Of a stretch of DNA of 64,000 nucleotides, positions 1-8,263 are shown in pieces. Each line of letters starts with the position of its first letter. The first letter of the stretch is position 1. The DNA lies in contig NZ_QGGZ01000010.1 in NCBI RefSeq assembly GCF_003148825.1, forward strand, positions 310,001 to 374,000. Reading direction: 5' to 3'. The position numbers were made by a program, and so were the translations under genes. Under the pieces are notes generated by a model that saw only the letters and a list, made by a program, of their open reading frames with translations, did no database searches and was not told the origin of the DNA. The stretch is from Streptomyces sp. CG 926 (lineage in GTDB: Bacteria; Actinomycetota; Actinomycetes; Streptomycetales; Streptomycetaceae).

Positions 1-1790
1 ACGTACTCCGGGATCACCACCGACAGCATGTCCGTCCCGGGCGCGGCGGCCAGTTCCTCGACGTGGGCCATGATCGGGCCCACCACCTCCCGGTACGGCG
101 AGTGCAGGATCCGCAGTGGCAGGCCCGTGTCGTGCCTGGCCCAGGCCTCGCGCAGCCGGGTCGCCTCCTGCTCGTCCGCGGCGACGGTGACCGCCGTCAG
201 GGTGTCGGGGCGCAGCCCCTGCGCGTAGCCGATGGCCTTGAGCGTGGGCGCGTGGACGGCGGCGACCAGGACCAGGACGTGGTGGCGGGCGGGCCGGCGC
301 GGGCCGGCGTCGGGGGCGATGGCGACCTGCCGGGCGACCTGGTCGTAGTGGCGGCGGACGCCCTTCATGCCGAGGAAGAGCAGGGGCATGGCGATGACGA
401 CCAGCCAGGCGCCGTGGGTGAACTTGGTGAGCAGCACGATGACCAGGACCAGGGCGGTCAGCGCGGCGCCGACGGCGTTGATGGCGAGCCTGCGGTGGAT
501 GTGGATCCGCTCCTCGCGCGGGGTGGCGGGCGAGGCGAGCACCTTCTTCCAGTGCCGGACCATGCCCGACTGGGAGAGGGTGAACGAGACGAAGACGCCG
601 ATGATGTAGAGCTGGATGAGGCGGGTCAGTTCGGCGTCGAAGGCCACGATGAGGGCGATGGCGGCGAGCGCGAGCAGGACGACGCCGTTGGAGTAGACGA
701 GCCGGTCGCCGCGGTTGAAGAGCTGGCGGGGCGCGTACCGGTCCTTGGCCAGGATCGAGGCGAGCATCGGGAAGCCGTTGAAGGCGGTGTTCGCGGCGAG
801 GATCAGGACGCCCGCGGTGACGGCCTGGAGCAGGTAGAAGAGGAAGTGCCAGCTGCCGAAGGTGGCGCGGCCGATCTGGGCGAGGGCGGTGGAGGTCGGG
901 GTGCCCGGGGGCAGGCCCAGTTCGGTGGGGTCGGCCGCGACGTGCACCTGGTACGACATGGCCAGGGCGGTGATGCCGACGAACATGGTCACCGAGAGCA
1001 CGCCCATCGCGGCGAGCGTGGTCGCGGCGTTCGTCGCCTTGGGCTTGCGGAAGGCGGGGACGCCGTTGCTGATGGCCTCGACGCCCGTGAGGGCGGTGCA
1101 CCCGGAGGCGAAGGCGCGCATCGTGAGGAACACCAGGGCGAGTCCGGTGTAGGTGTCGACCGGGGTGATCGGGAGGTCGGCGGACTCGGCGCGGATGGTG
1201 GCGCCGGTCCCGAGCCGTACGGCGGCGACGGCGAACATGAGGTAGATGACGAGGACGAAGCCGTAGGTGGGGATGGCGAAGACCCGACCCGACTCCCGTA
1301 CGCCGCGCAGGTTCATGAGGGTCAGCAGCACCACGAAGGCGACGGACAGGACCACTTCGTGGTCGCTGAGCGAGGGGACGGCCGAGGTGATGGCGGAGAC
1401 GCCGGAGACGATGGAGACGGCGACCGTCATCACGTAGTCGACGAGCAGGGCACTGGCGGCGGTGAGCGCGGCGGTCTGCCCGAGGTTCTCGGAGCTGACG
1501 ACGTAGGCGCCGCCCCCGCCCGGGTAGGCGTGGCAGGTCTGCCGGTACGAGGCGACGACGACGATGAGCAGGAAGACGATGGCGGCGGCCGCGTACCAGG
1601 TGAGGTGCAGCAGGGCGACGCCGCCGAGGGCGAGGATCAGCAGGATCTCCTCGGTGGCGTAGGCCACGGAGGAGAGCGGGTCGCTGCAGAAGATCGGCAG
1701 GGCGAGTCTTTTGGGCAGCAGGGTCTCGCCCAGGCGGGCCGTGTCGAGGGGTTCGCCGACCAGCATGCGTTTCGCATTGATACGCCTCAT
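1..1790 (-). CDS. APC superfamily permease (3' end cut by window edge)
   Basis: Inner-membrane transporter of the amino acid-polyamine-organocation superfamily; substrate not determinable. About 596 codons are visible and the C-terminus lies beyond position 1. The N-terminus MRRINAKRMLVGEPL leads into the family signature SDPLSSVAYATEE, then about twelve hydrophobic segments. From about residue 480 a soluble tail (RHHVLVLVAAVHAPTLKAIGY) looks like a universal-stress-type domain, as in many actinobacterial APC permeases. An internal ATG at 1766 is an alternative start. It lies 51 bp downstream of pucR on the same strand, so co-transcription and control by that regulator are plausible but inferred. 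Confidence 0.88.
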   Translation of the reverse strand, partial: MRRINAKRMLVGEPLDTARLGETLLPKRLALPIFCSDPLSSVAYATEEILLILALGGVALLHLTWYAAAAIVFLLIVVVASYRQTCHAYPGGGGAYVVSSENLGQTAALTAASALLVDYVMTVAVSIVSGVSAITSAVPSLSDHEVVLSVAFVVLLTLMNLRGVRESGRVFAIPTYGFVLVIYLMFAVAAVRLGTGATIRAESADLPITPVDTYTGLALVFLTMRAFASGCTALTGVEAISNGVPAFRKPKATNAATTLAAMGVLSVTMFVGITALAMSYQVHVAADPTELGLPPGTPTSTALAQIGRATFGSWHFLFYLLQAVTAGVLILAANTAFNGFPMLASILAKDRYAPRQLFNRGDRLVYSNGVVLLALAAIALIVAFDAELTRLIQLYIIGVFVSFTLSQSGMVRHWKKVLASPATPREERIHIHRRLAINAVGAALTALVLVIVLLTKFTHGAWLVVIAMPLLFLGMKGVRRHYDQVARQVAIAPDAGPRRPARHHVLVLVAAVHAPTLKAIGYAQGLRPDTLTAVTVAADEQEATRLREAWARHDTGLPLRILHSPYREVVGPIMAHVEELAAAPGTDMLSVVIPEY

Positions 1791-1841
1791 TCGGGCATGA
1801 TCGTGCATTTCATTCGCCGATCACCCCTTCTGGGGCTTGTG

Positions 1842-3323
1842 TCACCTCGCGAGGTCCTCCGCGAGACCCTCCGCCCGGTGCGCGAGCCACAGGTCGTACC
1901 GCGCGCTCGGGGACTGCAGCAGGGAGCGCTCCAGGAGCGCCTCGATCCGGGTCAGCCGCTTGCGGGCGCCGGGGACGGAGACGCCCATGGCGGCCGCTGC
2001 CGGGCCGAGTTGGGCGTCGTGCGCCAGCCAGACGCGCACGGTGTCGCGGGCCCCCGCCGGAGCGTCCGGCCCGGTGAGCCCGCTCAGATGGCCACGGGCC
2101 CAGTCGGTCAGGCGCGGATCGCTCAGCACCTCGTCCAGGCCGGGAGCGCCGGCGGGCTCCGGATCCGTGCCGCTCGCCCGTCCCGCGCCCGGGGTCAGCC
2201 GCAGGGCCAGGGAGAGCGCCGCCTGATCGGGCAGGCGGGCCAGGTCCAGACCGAGCAGCACCTCGATCAGGCGGAGCCGGGCGGCGAGGGTGTTGCGGTG
2301 GATCCTCAGCAGCCGGGTGGCGTGCGAGGCGAAGTTCAGCCAGGCCTCGGCGGTGGCGCGCAGCTCCTGCCCGCCCGGGTCCTGGGGGCGCCGGGGCTCG
2401 TACGTGTGCAGGGGAGCGAGCAGGGTCCCGGCCCAGTCGGCCCCCGCCTCGTGCGCGGCGAGCGCCAGCTCGGGGCCCGGCCCGAACCGGGCGTGCCGTT
2501 CCGGCCTGCCCCGGGCGACGGCCAGCGCGTGGAAGGCCTGGGTGTAGGCGACCGGGGCCTCGCTCAGGCACATCTCCCCGCTGACCCCGACCGTGCAGTC
2601 CGGGGCCGCCTCCACCAGTGCGCCGGCCAGGGGGCGGCCCGCGGCGGGGCCGGCGGCGGGGCCGACCGGGGCGAGCACGATGAGGTGGCGCACGTAGACC
2701 GGGCAGCGCACGATCCAGGCCCGGCCACCCGTCAGTTCCCGGCACAGCGCGCCCACTTCGGCGAGCCGGCCGGCCGGGCACTCGACGACGTACAGGCGCA
2801 GCGGGTCGGGCAGCGTGGGGCCCAGGGCCCCGGCGATCTGGTGGGCGGTGGGGAGCAGGCCGCTCATCAGCAGGCGCAGGACGGCCTCGCGGGTCCGCAG
2901 CTCGGCGCGCCGGACCCGCTCCGCACGCCGTTCGGCCTCCTCGGCACGTAGGACGAGGGCCAGCGGCACGGCGGCGTCCGCGAGCAGTGCGGTCACGCCC
3001 GGGTGGGGCGGCTGCTCCAGTACGGCGGCCAGTACGGCGGCCGGCGCGCGCGGGCCGTCGAGCGCGAACAGCAGTGTCGCGCGGTCACCGTCGTGCAGGA
3101 CCGCCGACCGTACCCCGCGGGCGGTCAGCTCGGCGGCGCCGCGTACGGCGGCCTCCGGCACCCGCCCGTGCTCCGCCTCGGAGTCCACCACCCCGACCCA
3201 ACCGCCGAGGTGGGCGGCGAGCCATTCCAGGAGCGCGGCAGATCCCCCGGCCTGGGCGAGCCGGTGCACCTTGAGGACGTCGTCGGACCGGGACACGGCG
3301 GCATTCAACCACCTGCCGGACAC
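1842..3323 (-). CDS. PucR-family transcriptional regulator with two C-terminal HTH segments
   Basis: Regulator of 493 aa in the PucR/CdaR family, known in other bacteria for purine, sugar-acid or amino-acid catabolism control. A variable N-terminal sensing region is followed near residue 330 by the PucR helix-turn-helix (RIHRNTLAARLRLIEVLLGLDL). A second, similar HTH occupies the C-terminus (LGPAAAAMGVSVPGARKRLTRIEALL), so the DNA-binding region appears duplicated. The start is GTG at 3323, inside a perfect 14-bp palindrome, which suggests autoregulation. It lies between the molybdenum oxidoreductase genes and the permease on the same strand, a layout consistent with control of heterocycle uptake and oxidation. 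Family call firm; effector unknown. Confidence 0.85.
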   Translation of the reverse strand: MSGRWLNAAVSRSDDVLKVHRLAQAGGSAALLEWLAAHLGGWVGVVDSEAEHGRVPEAAVRGAAELTARGVRSAVLHDGDRATLLFALDGPRAPAAVLAAVLEQPPHPGVTALLADAAVPLALVLRAEEAERRAERVRRAELRTREAVLRLLMSGLLPTAHQIAGALGPTLPDPLRLYVVECPAGRLAEVGALCRELTGGRAWIVRCPVYVRHLIVLAPVGPAAGPAAGRPLAGALVEAAPDCTVGVSGEMCLSEAPVAYTQAFHALAVARGRPERHARFGPGPELALAAHEAGADWAGTLLAPLHTYEPRRPQDPGGQELRATAEAWLNFASHATRLLRIHRNTLAARLRLIEVLLGLDLARLPDQAALSLALRLTPGAGRASGTDPEPAGAPGLDEVLSDPRLTDWARGHLSGLTGPDAPAGARDTVRVWLAHDAQLGPAAAAMGVSVPGARKRLTRIEALLERSLLQSPSARYDLWLAHRAEGLAEDLAR

Positions 3324-3334
3324 TGTGCACAGTG
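3321..3334. promoter_or_regulatory. Perfect 14-bp palindrome over the pucR start codon
   Basis: CACTGTGCACAGTG equals its own reverse complement. The pucR GTG start (3323-3321) lies inside its left end. This placement suits an autoregulatory operator that blocks initiation or transcription. Binding by PucR is inferred from position only. Confidence 0.5.
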
Positions 3335-3473
3335 ATACCCGTCTCGCGCGGTCACCGGGCGGAGCGAACCCTGCGAACGGCCCGGCCCGCGCCTACATTG
3401 GGCGTCGAGCGGCAGGGTCCCGGCGGCTTCGATGCGATCGGACACGGGGGAGGTCCCGGGATCCCGCCCTCAC

Positions 3474-3929
3474 TCACATCTTGCGGGCCGCGCTGCGGAT
3501 GGCCTCCCGGATGCGGAAGTAGGTGCCGCAGCGGCAGATGTTGGCGATGGCGTCGATGTCCTCGTCCGTGGGCTCGCTCGTGCGCTTCAGCAGGGCGACG
3601 GCGGCCATGATCTGACCGGGCTGGCAGAAACCGCACTGGGAGACGTCCTGTTCGAGCCAGGCCTCCTGCACCGGGTGCAGGTCGTCGCCGTTCGCCAGGC
3701 CTTCGATGGTGGTCACGGCCCGGCCGGCGCACGCGGAGACGGGCACCACGCAGGGGCGGATGTCGGCGCCGTCCAGGTGGCTGGTGCAGGCCTTGCAGAC
3801 GTCCACCCCGCAGCCGTACTTGGGGCCGCGGACACCGAGCATGTCGCGGAGCACCCACAGCAGGGGCAGGTCGTCGGGCGCGTCCACGGTGACGCTCCGC
3901 CCGTTGACGGTGAAGGTGTGCGAGGGCAC
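3474..3929 (-). CDS. (2Fe-2S)-binding subunit of xanthine dehydrogenase-family oxidoreductase
   Basis: Small electron-transfer subunit (151 aa) of a molybdenum hydroxylase, closest in layout to isoquinoline 1-oxidoreductase alpha or aldehyde oxidase small subunits. The plant-ferredoxin half shows the cluster ligands in KYGCGVDVCKACTSH plus a later Cys; the second [2Fe-2S] domain shows CGFCQPGQ and ICRCGTYFRIR. All eight expected Cys appear present. The GTG start at 3929 is set by AGGAG six bases upstream. It follows the catalytic subunit by 21 bp and must be co-expressed with it. It has no signal peptide, so if the large subunit uses Tat this one would be carried along. Confidence 0.93.
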   Translation of the reverse strand: MPSHTFTVNGRSVTVDAPDDLPLLWVLRDMLGVRGPKYGCGVDVCKACTSHLDGADIRPCVVPVSACAGRAVTTIEGLANGDDLHPVQEAWLEQDVSQCGFCQPGQIMAAVALLKRTSEPTDEDIDAIANICRCGTYFRIREAIRSAARKM

Positions 3930-3950
3930 TGCGTACTCCTGGATCCGGGG

Positions 3951-6251
3951 CTATCGGGGGTAGGGGGTGAAGTCGACGTCGAAGTCGAGCGGGAAGCTGC
4001 GCGGTGTGGAACCGGTGGCTCTGGCCCAGGCGTTGGCGATCGCCCCGACGGCGGCGGGCACTCCGAGCTCCCCCGCGCCACCCGGCTCCTCCCCGGTGGC
4101 GGGCAGTACGAAGACCCGTACGTCGCGCGGGGTGTCGCGCTGCCGGGCCCAGTGGAACTGGCTGTAGCTGCCCTCCAGCGGAAGTCCCTTGTCGAGGTGC
4201 AGCCCGGCCCGCAGGGTGGTGGAGATCGCGTCGGTGAGGCCGCCGATCATCTGTGCCTCCAGTCCGAGCGGGTTGACCGGCAGGCCCACGTCCACGGCGA
4301 TGACGGCCTTGGTGACGCGGACGTGCTCGGGATCGCGGGTGTCGATCTCGACGAGGCACGCGGTGCGGGACTTGTACTCCTCGTGGAAGGCGATGCCCTG
4401 CGCGCACCCGGACCGCATCGGCCTTCCCCAGTCGCCCTCCTGGGCCACCTTGTCGAGCACGGCGCGCTGGGCGTCGGTCTTGAGGAAGGTGCGTCGGAAC
4501 CGGTAGGGGTCCCGGCCCGTCCGGGCGGCGAGTTCGTCGACCACGATCTCCTCGGCCCCGCGTGTGTTGGCGGAGTAGACCGAGCGCCAGGAGGCGGTGG
4601 GGATGCCGGTGGGCACCTCGGTGAGGGCCTGGGTGGTGAGTCCGAAGTGGTACGGGGACTTCACCGTGGTCAGGAAGAGGGTCTGGGCGAGGGTGGCATT
4701 GCCGATGCCGAGCGGCAGACTGGCCGCCGTGGCGGTGATGATCTCGCCGAGGCCGTGCCGGAAGTCGGTCTCGGCGGCGGCCACGCGGTGCTCGAAGCTG
4801 AGCACCTCGCCCAGCAGGTGGGTGGCACGGATCTTGTGGTGGGTCGCGGGCCGCATCCGGCCGTGCCGGGTGTCGTCGACGCGCGTCCACATGAGCCGGA
4901 CCGGGCGGCGGCAGGCCTTGGAGATCCGGGCGGCCTCCAGGGCCGCGTCGAAGAAGAGCCGCCGGCCGAAGGAGCCGCCGGCCTGGACCACGTGCACCGT
5001 GACCGCGGACAGCGGCAGACCCAGCTCGGCGGCGATGGTCTCGCGGGCCACGATCGGGGACTTGAGGCCGGACCAGATCTCGGCCCGGTCCTCGCGCACG
5101 TCGGCGACGGCGGAGTTGGTCTCCATCGGGGCGTGGCTGACGAAGGCGAAGTCGAACTCGGCGTCGACGTACGGGGTCAGCAGGGGCGGGACCGGCAACG
5201 GCGGTGTGGCGGCCCGCAACTTGGCGCGGATCCCGTCGTCGGAGAGCTGGTCGGCGGGTCCGGGACCCCAGGTGACCTGGAGGGCCGCCTTGGCGTCGAT
5301 GGCCTGACCGAAGGTCTGGGCCACGACGGCGACCCCGGTCGGGACGGTGACCACGTCCAGGACTCCGGGCATGGCCCGGACGGCGGCGAGGTTGGTGACG
5401 CCGCGGACCGTGCCGCCGAGGGTGGGCGGCCGGCGCACGACGCAGGGTTCGGCGCCGGGCACGTCGAGGTCGAGGGTGTACCGGAGGGCGCCGGTGACCA
5501 TCGCGCGGGCATCCACACGGCCGGTGGGCCGTCCTACGAGGGTGTGCCCGGCCCGCTTCTTGGGGGTGGCGCCGAGGACGACCAAACCGGGATCGGCAGC
5601 GGCCGCGGCGAGGTCTCCGTAAGCGGCGGTGCGGCCGTCGGGGGCGCGGACGGTGCCGCCGGAGGTGGTCAGTGAGGCGGGAGCCAGCTTCCACCGGCGG
5701 GCGGCGGCCGCCACGAGGCGGGCCCGGGCGGTGGCGGCGCACTGGCGGACGGGCCCGTAGAGGGAGCGGATGGAGTTGGAGGAACCGGTGAGCTGGTTGA
5801 AGACCAGCTCGGGCCGGGCGTCGTCCAGCTCCACCCGGACGTCGGCCGGTGGGACGTCGAGTTCCTCCGCCACCAGCATGGCCACGGCGGTGGTGAGGCC
5901 TTGGCCTACCTCCTCGCGCGGCAGCCGGAAGCGGATGGTGCCGTCCGCCTCGACGGCGAGCGCCAGCAGGGCGGAGGTGGGGGCTCCGGCCAGGATGAAC
6001 AGGTCGCCGAGGTCGATCAGGTCGGCGACGGCCGGCAGCGTGGGCACCACGGCGTGGGCGGGCTGCGGTGCGAGCGCGTCGGCGCCGGCCCGGGTGACCA
6101 GGGCCAGGGTCGGTGCGGCCACGAGGTAGGTGAGGAAGGAACGGCGGCTCTGCCCCGTGGTGTCGGTCCGTCCCGTGGTGTCGTCCTGCCCGGTGGCGTG
6201 GTTCGGCGCGGTGGCGTGGTTCGGCCCGGTGGCGTGGTTCGGCCCGGTCAT
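3951..6251 (-). CDS. Molybdopterin-binding subunit, xanthine dehydrogenase family (IorB-like)
   Basis: Catalytic subunit (about 766 aa from the ATG at 6251) that hydroxylates an N-heterocycle or aldehyde using molybdenum cofactor. It is a single chain without an FAD domain, as in isoquinoline oxidoreductase beta, and pairs with the 2Fe-2S protein just downstream. After a repetitive N-terminus (TGPNHA-type units) comes a twin-arginine segment, SRRSFLTYLVAAPTLALV, predicting Tat export. Recognisable cofactor-domain blocks include LPREEVGQGLTTAV, SHAPMETNSAVADV and QAGGSFGRRLFFDAA near the middle. Starts at 6308 (ATG) and 6359 (GTG) are possible; none has a strong Shine-Dalgarno. Substrate unknown. 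Confidence 0.9.
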   Translation of the reverse strand: MTGPNHATGPNHATAPNHATGQDDTTGRTDTTGQSRRSFLTYLVAAPTLALVTRAGADALAPQPAHAVVPTLPAVADLIDLGDLFILAGAPTSALLALAVEADGTIRFRLPREEVGQGLTTAVAMLVAEELDVPPADVRVELDDARPELVFNQLTGSSNSIRSLYGPVRQCAATARARLVAAAARRWKLAPASLTTSGGTVRAPDGRTAAYGDLAAAAADPGLVVLGATPKKRAGHTLVGRPTGRVDARAMVTGALRYTLDLDVPGAEPCVVRRPPTLGGTVRGVTNLAAVRAMPGVLDVVTVPTGVAVVAQTFGQAIDAKAALQVTWGPGPADQLSDDGIRAKLRAATPPLPVPPLLTPYVDAEFDFAFVSHAPMETNSAVADVREDRAEIWSGLKSPIVARETIAAELGLPLSAVTVHVVQAGGSFGRRLFFDAALEAARISKACRRPVRLMWTRVDDTRHGRMRPATHHKIRATHLLGEVLSFEHRVAAAETDFRHGLGEIITATAASLPLGIGNATLAQTLFLTTVKSPYHFGLTTQALTEVPTGIPTASWRSVYSANTRGAEEIVVDELAARTGRDPYRFRRTFLKTDAQRAVLDKVAQEGDWGRPMRSGCAQGIAFHEEYKSRTACLVEIDTRDPEHVRVTKAVIAVDVGLPVNPLGLEAQMIGGLTDAISTTLRAGLHLDKGLPLEGSYSQFHWARQRDTPRDVRVFVLPATGEEPGGAGELGVPAAVGAIANAWARATGSTPRSFPLDFDVDFTPYPR
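6159..6248 (-). repeat. 18-bp tandem repeat encoding TGPNHA-type units
   Basis: Five in-frame 18-bp units at the start of the molybdenum subunit encode TGPNHA, TGPNHA, TAPNHA, TGQDDT and TGRTDT; the first two are nearly identical at DNA level. The period of a whole number of codons keeps the frame. It lies before the Tat motif, so it lengthens the n-region of the signal. Confidence 0.8.
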
Positions 6252-6739
6252 GTCGTCGTGTGTCCCCACGCTGTGCGGGCCCGCCCGCGCAGACCTCCCC
6301 CGGTTCATTACCGGCACGTAGGGTAGCGACCCGGCAGGGCCTTGGGAAGCCCTGATCACGCCGCGTCACCTCCCCCGACATCACTCTTTCGGGGGTAATC
6401 CGAGGGCCCGCCTTGATCCGTTCCTTATGTGTTTCCGGCGCCGGCAGGGCTCGTACAACTCGGCCGTACGATCGAGCGACGGCCACCGGATGGCCCGATT
6501 CCGGCCGCCGTCACCAGGGCGGAACGACCCGGACCGGCCTATGTCCGCGATCCGCCCGGGAGTTCGCCTGACCGGATTCGTTCGCACGCTCCGAGCGGGC
6601 CGGAAGGCCTACGGCATATACCAGAAGCAAGAACGTAGCGGATGTTGCCAAACGCCTTACACACCGTCGCGCCCTGTGCAACAGTCGTTACCGGTCCTTC
6701 CTTCAGACTTGGCCGTGCCGCGCCTGTATCGGAGTTCTC
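6252..6739. other. Divergent intergenic region, no gene seen
   Basis: 488 bp between the minus-strand molybdenum subunit and the plus-strand PP2C gene. It should hold both promoters. I see no convincing -35/-10 pair, terminator or conserved small gene; the open frames crossing it have no family signature. The base composition is slightly less GC-rich around 6600-6720, as expected for a promoter region. Confidence 0.5.
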
Positions 6740-8161
6740 ATGCCGTCCCACCTGTTCGCGGACCGTCCCGCGCAGCCGCCCGAGCCCGGGTCGGTGGACG
6801 CGCTGATCTCGCAGACCCGGCGGCTGCGGGGGGAAGTGGACGCGGTCCGCCGCGACACCGTCGTCGACGACGACGACGCCCAGGGCCGCTGGCAGCGCGC
6901 TCTGTGCGATCTCGCCGTCCACCACCTCGACGACCTCCGCGAGCACCTCGGCCAGCTCAAGGAAGGCCTGCCGGCGGCGCCCGAGCCCGTCGAACTCCCG
7001 CCGGTGGCTCCCGAGGTCGGGCTCGAGGCCCAGACCCGTGTCGGCAGCGCCGAGTGGAACCTGCTGACCGACGAGGTCAGTTGGTCCGAGGAGCTGTTCC
7101 AGATCTTCGGCCGCTCGCCCGAGTCCGGCGCGCTCCCCCTCGACGAACTCGGCTCGACCCTGTTCTCCGAGGACCAGCCGCTGCTCACCGCATGGGTCAC
7201 CGCCTGCCTGGTGGACGGCCGGCCGATCGACGGCGAGTTCCGCATCGTCCGGGCCGACGGCCGGGTCCGGACCCTGCACATGAGGGGCGAGCCGGTACTC
7301 GACTCCGACGGCTGTACGGCCTCGATGTGGGCCGTGCTGCGGGACGTGAGCGAACTGCGCCGGAGCCAGCGCGCGGTGCGCGAGTCGCGTGACTCGCTGC
7401 AGCGCCGGCAGGAGATCGCGCAGACCGAGCGCCGGCTGGCGGTCGAGCTGCAGGAAGCCGTGCTCCCCCCGTGGCGCGGCTCCCTGCGGTTCCCGTACGG
7501 CAGCGCGGGCACGCTGGACGTGGCCGCGCACTACCTGCCCTCCGCGACCAGCGCGCTGATCGGCGGCGACTGGTACGACGCGCTCGAACTCCCCGACGGT
7601 TGCTCGATGCTGACGGTCGGCGACCTGACCGGGCACGGCGTGACCGCCACCTCCGGGATGGCGATGATGCTGGGCGCCCTGCGCGGCATGGCCATGGCGG
7701 GCATCGAGCCCGGCCCGCTGATGGGCTGGCTCAACCAGCTTCTGGAGACCTCCGTACAGCCCGCGCTCGGCTCGGCCGTGTGCTGCCGCTACGATCCCGA
7801 GCGCAAGGTCCTGTCCTGGGCCCAGGCGGGCCACCCGGCACCCCTGTTGTTCCGTCGCGGATCGGGGCGTTCCCTGCTGCCGCCGGAAGGCGTCCTGCTG
7901 GGCGCGACCTCCGGAGCCTCCTACGGGCAGGCCGAGGAGAGCCTCGAGGTCGGCGACCTGCTGGTGCTGCACACCGACGGACTGACGCCGCGCAGCATCG
8001 AGTTCAGCCGGGCGGACGGGACCGAACGGCTGCTGGCACTGGCGCCACGGTTCTCGGCGGCGCGGTCGGCGCAGGAGTGCGTGCGGATCGTGATCGAGGA
8101 GTTCGGCGAGAGCGAGCGCGAGGACGACGCCTGCGTACTCGTCGCCCGCATCGGTGGGTGA
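6740..8161 (+). CDS. PAS domain-containing PP2C/SpoIIE-family phosphatase
   Basis: Cytoplasmic Ser/Thr phosphatase of 473 aa, RsbU/SpoIIE type, likely acting on anti-sigma antagonists in a partner-switching pathway. A short helical N-terminus is followed by a PAS domain (about residues 100-210: VGSAEWNLLTDEVSWSEELF to MWAVLRDVSELRRSQ), a coiled linker (RRQEIAQTERRLAVELQEA) and the PP2C-SpoIIE catalytic domain (about 245-470). Metal-binding motifs are visible in IGGDWYDALELP and VGDLTGHGVTATSGM, and a late Asp in HTDGLTPR. It is a single gene followed by a strong terminator. No RsbW/RsbV partner lies nearby. Confidence 0.93.
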   Translation: MPSHLFADRPAQPPEPGSVDALISQTRRLRGEVDAVRRDTVVDDDDAQGRWQRALCDLAVHHLDDLREHLGQLKEGLPAAPEPVELPPVAPEVGLEAQTRVGSAEWNLLTDEVSWSEELFQIFGRSPESGALPLDELGSTLFSEDQPLLTAWVTACLVDGRPIDGEFRIVRADGRVRTLHMRGEPVLDSDGCTASMWAVLRDVSELRRSQRAVRESRDSLQRRQEIAQTERRLAVELQEAVLPPWRGSLRFPYGSAGTLDVAAHYLPSATSALIGGDWYDALELPDGCSMLTVGDLTGHGVTATSGMAMMLGALRGMAMAGIEPGPLMGWLNQLLETSVQPALGSAVCCRYDPERKVLSWAQAGHPAPLLFRRGSGRSLLPPEGVLLGATSGASYGQAEESLEVGDLLVLHTDGLTPRSIEFSRADGTERLLALAPRFSAARSAQECVRIVIEEFGESEREDDACVLVARIGG

Positions 8162-8188
8162 ACGAGTCACGTGCGTAAGTGACTTCAG

Positions 8189-8214
8189 GGCCGCGCCGGA
8201 AGGCGCGGCCTTTC
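8189..8214. terminator. Rho-independent-type terminator after the PP2C gene
   Basis: GGCCGCGCC and GGCGCGGCC form a perfect 9-bp stem closed by a GGAA tetraloop, followed by TTTCTC. It lies between convergent genes and can serve both. Confidence 0.85.
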
Positions 8215-8263
8215 TCGTCTCCGTACGATGGCCTCGCGGGCCTCGCGCAAGGACCTGACCGCC

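Noticed and set aside
63..2951. 962-codon open frame on the plus strand opposite the permease and pucR genes
   Set aside because: Low-complexity Gly/Asp/Glu/Arg composition with no family signature; it is the antisense shadow of two well-supported minus-strand genes in high-GC DNA.
3352..6486. 1044-codon minus-strand frame overlapping the molybdenum oxidoreductase genes
   Set aside because: Arg/Pro/Gly/His-rich translation without any motif; an alternative frame of genes whose true frames show clear cofactor-binding motifs.
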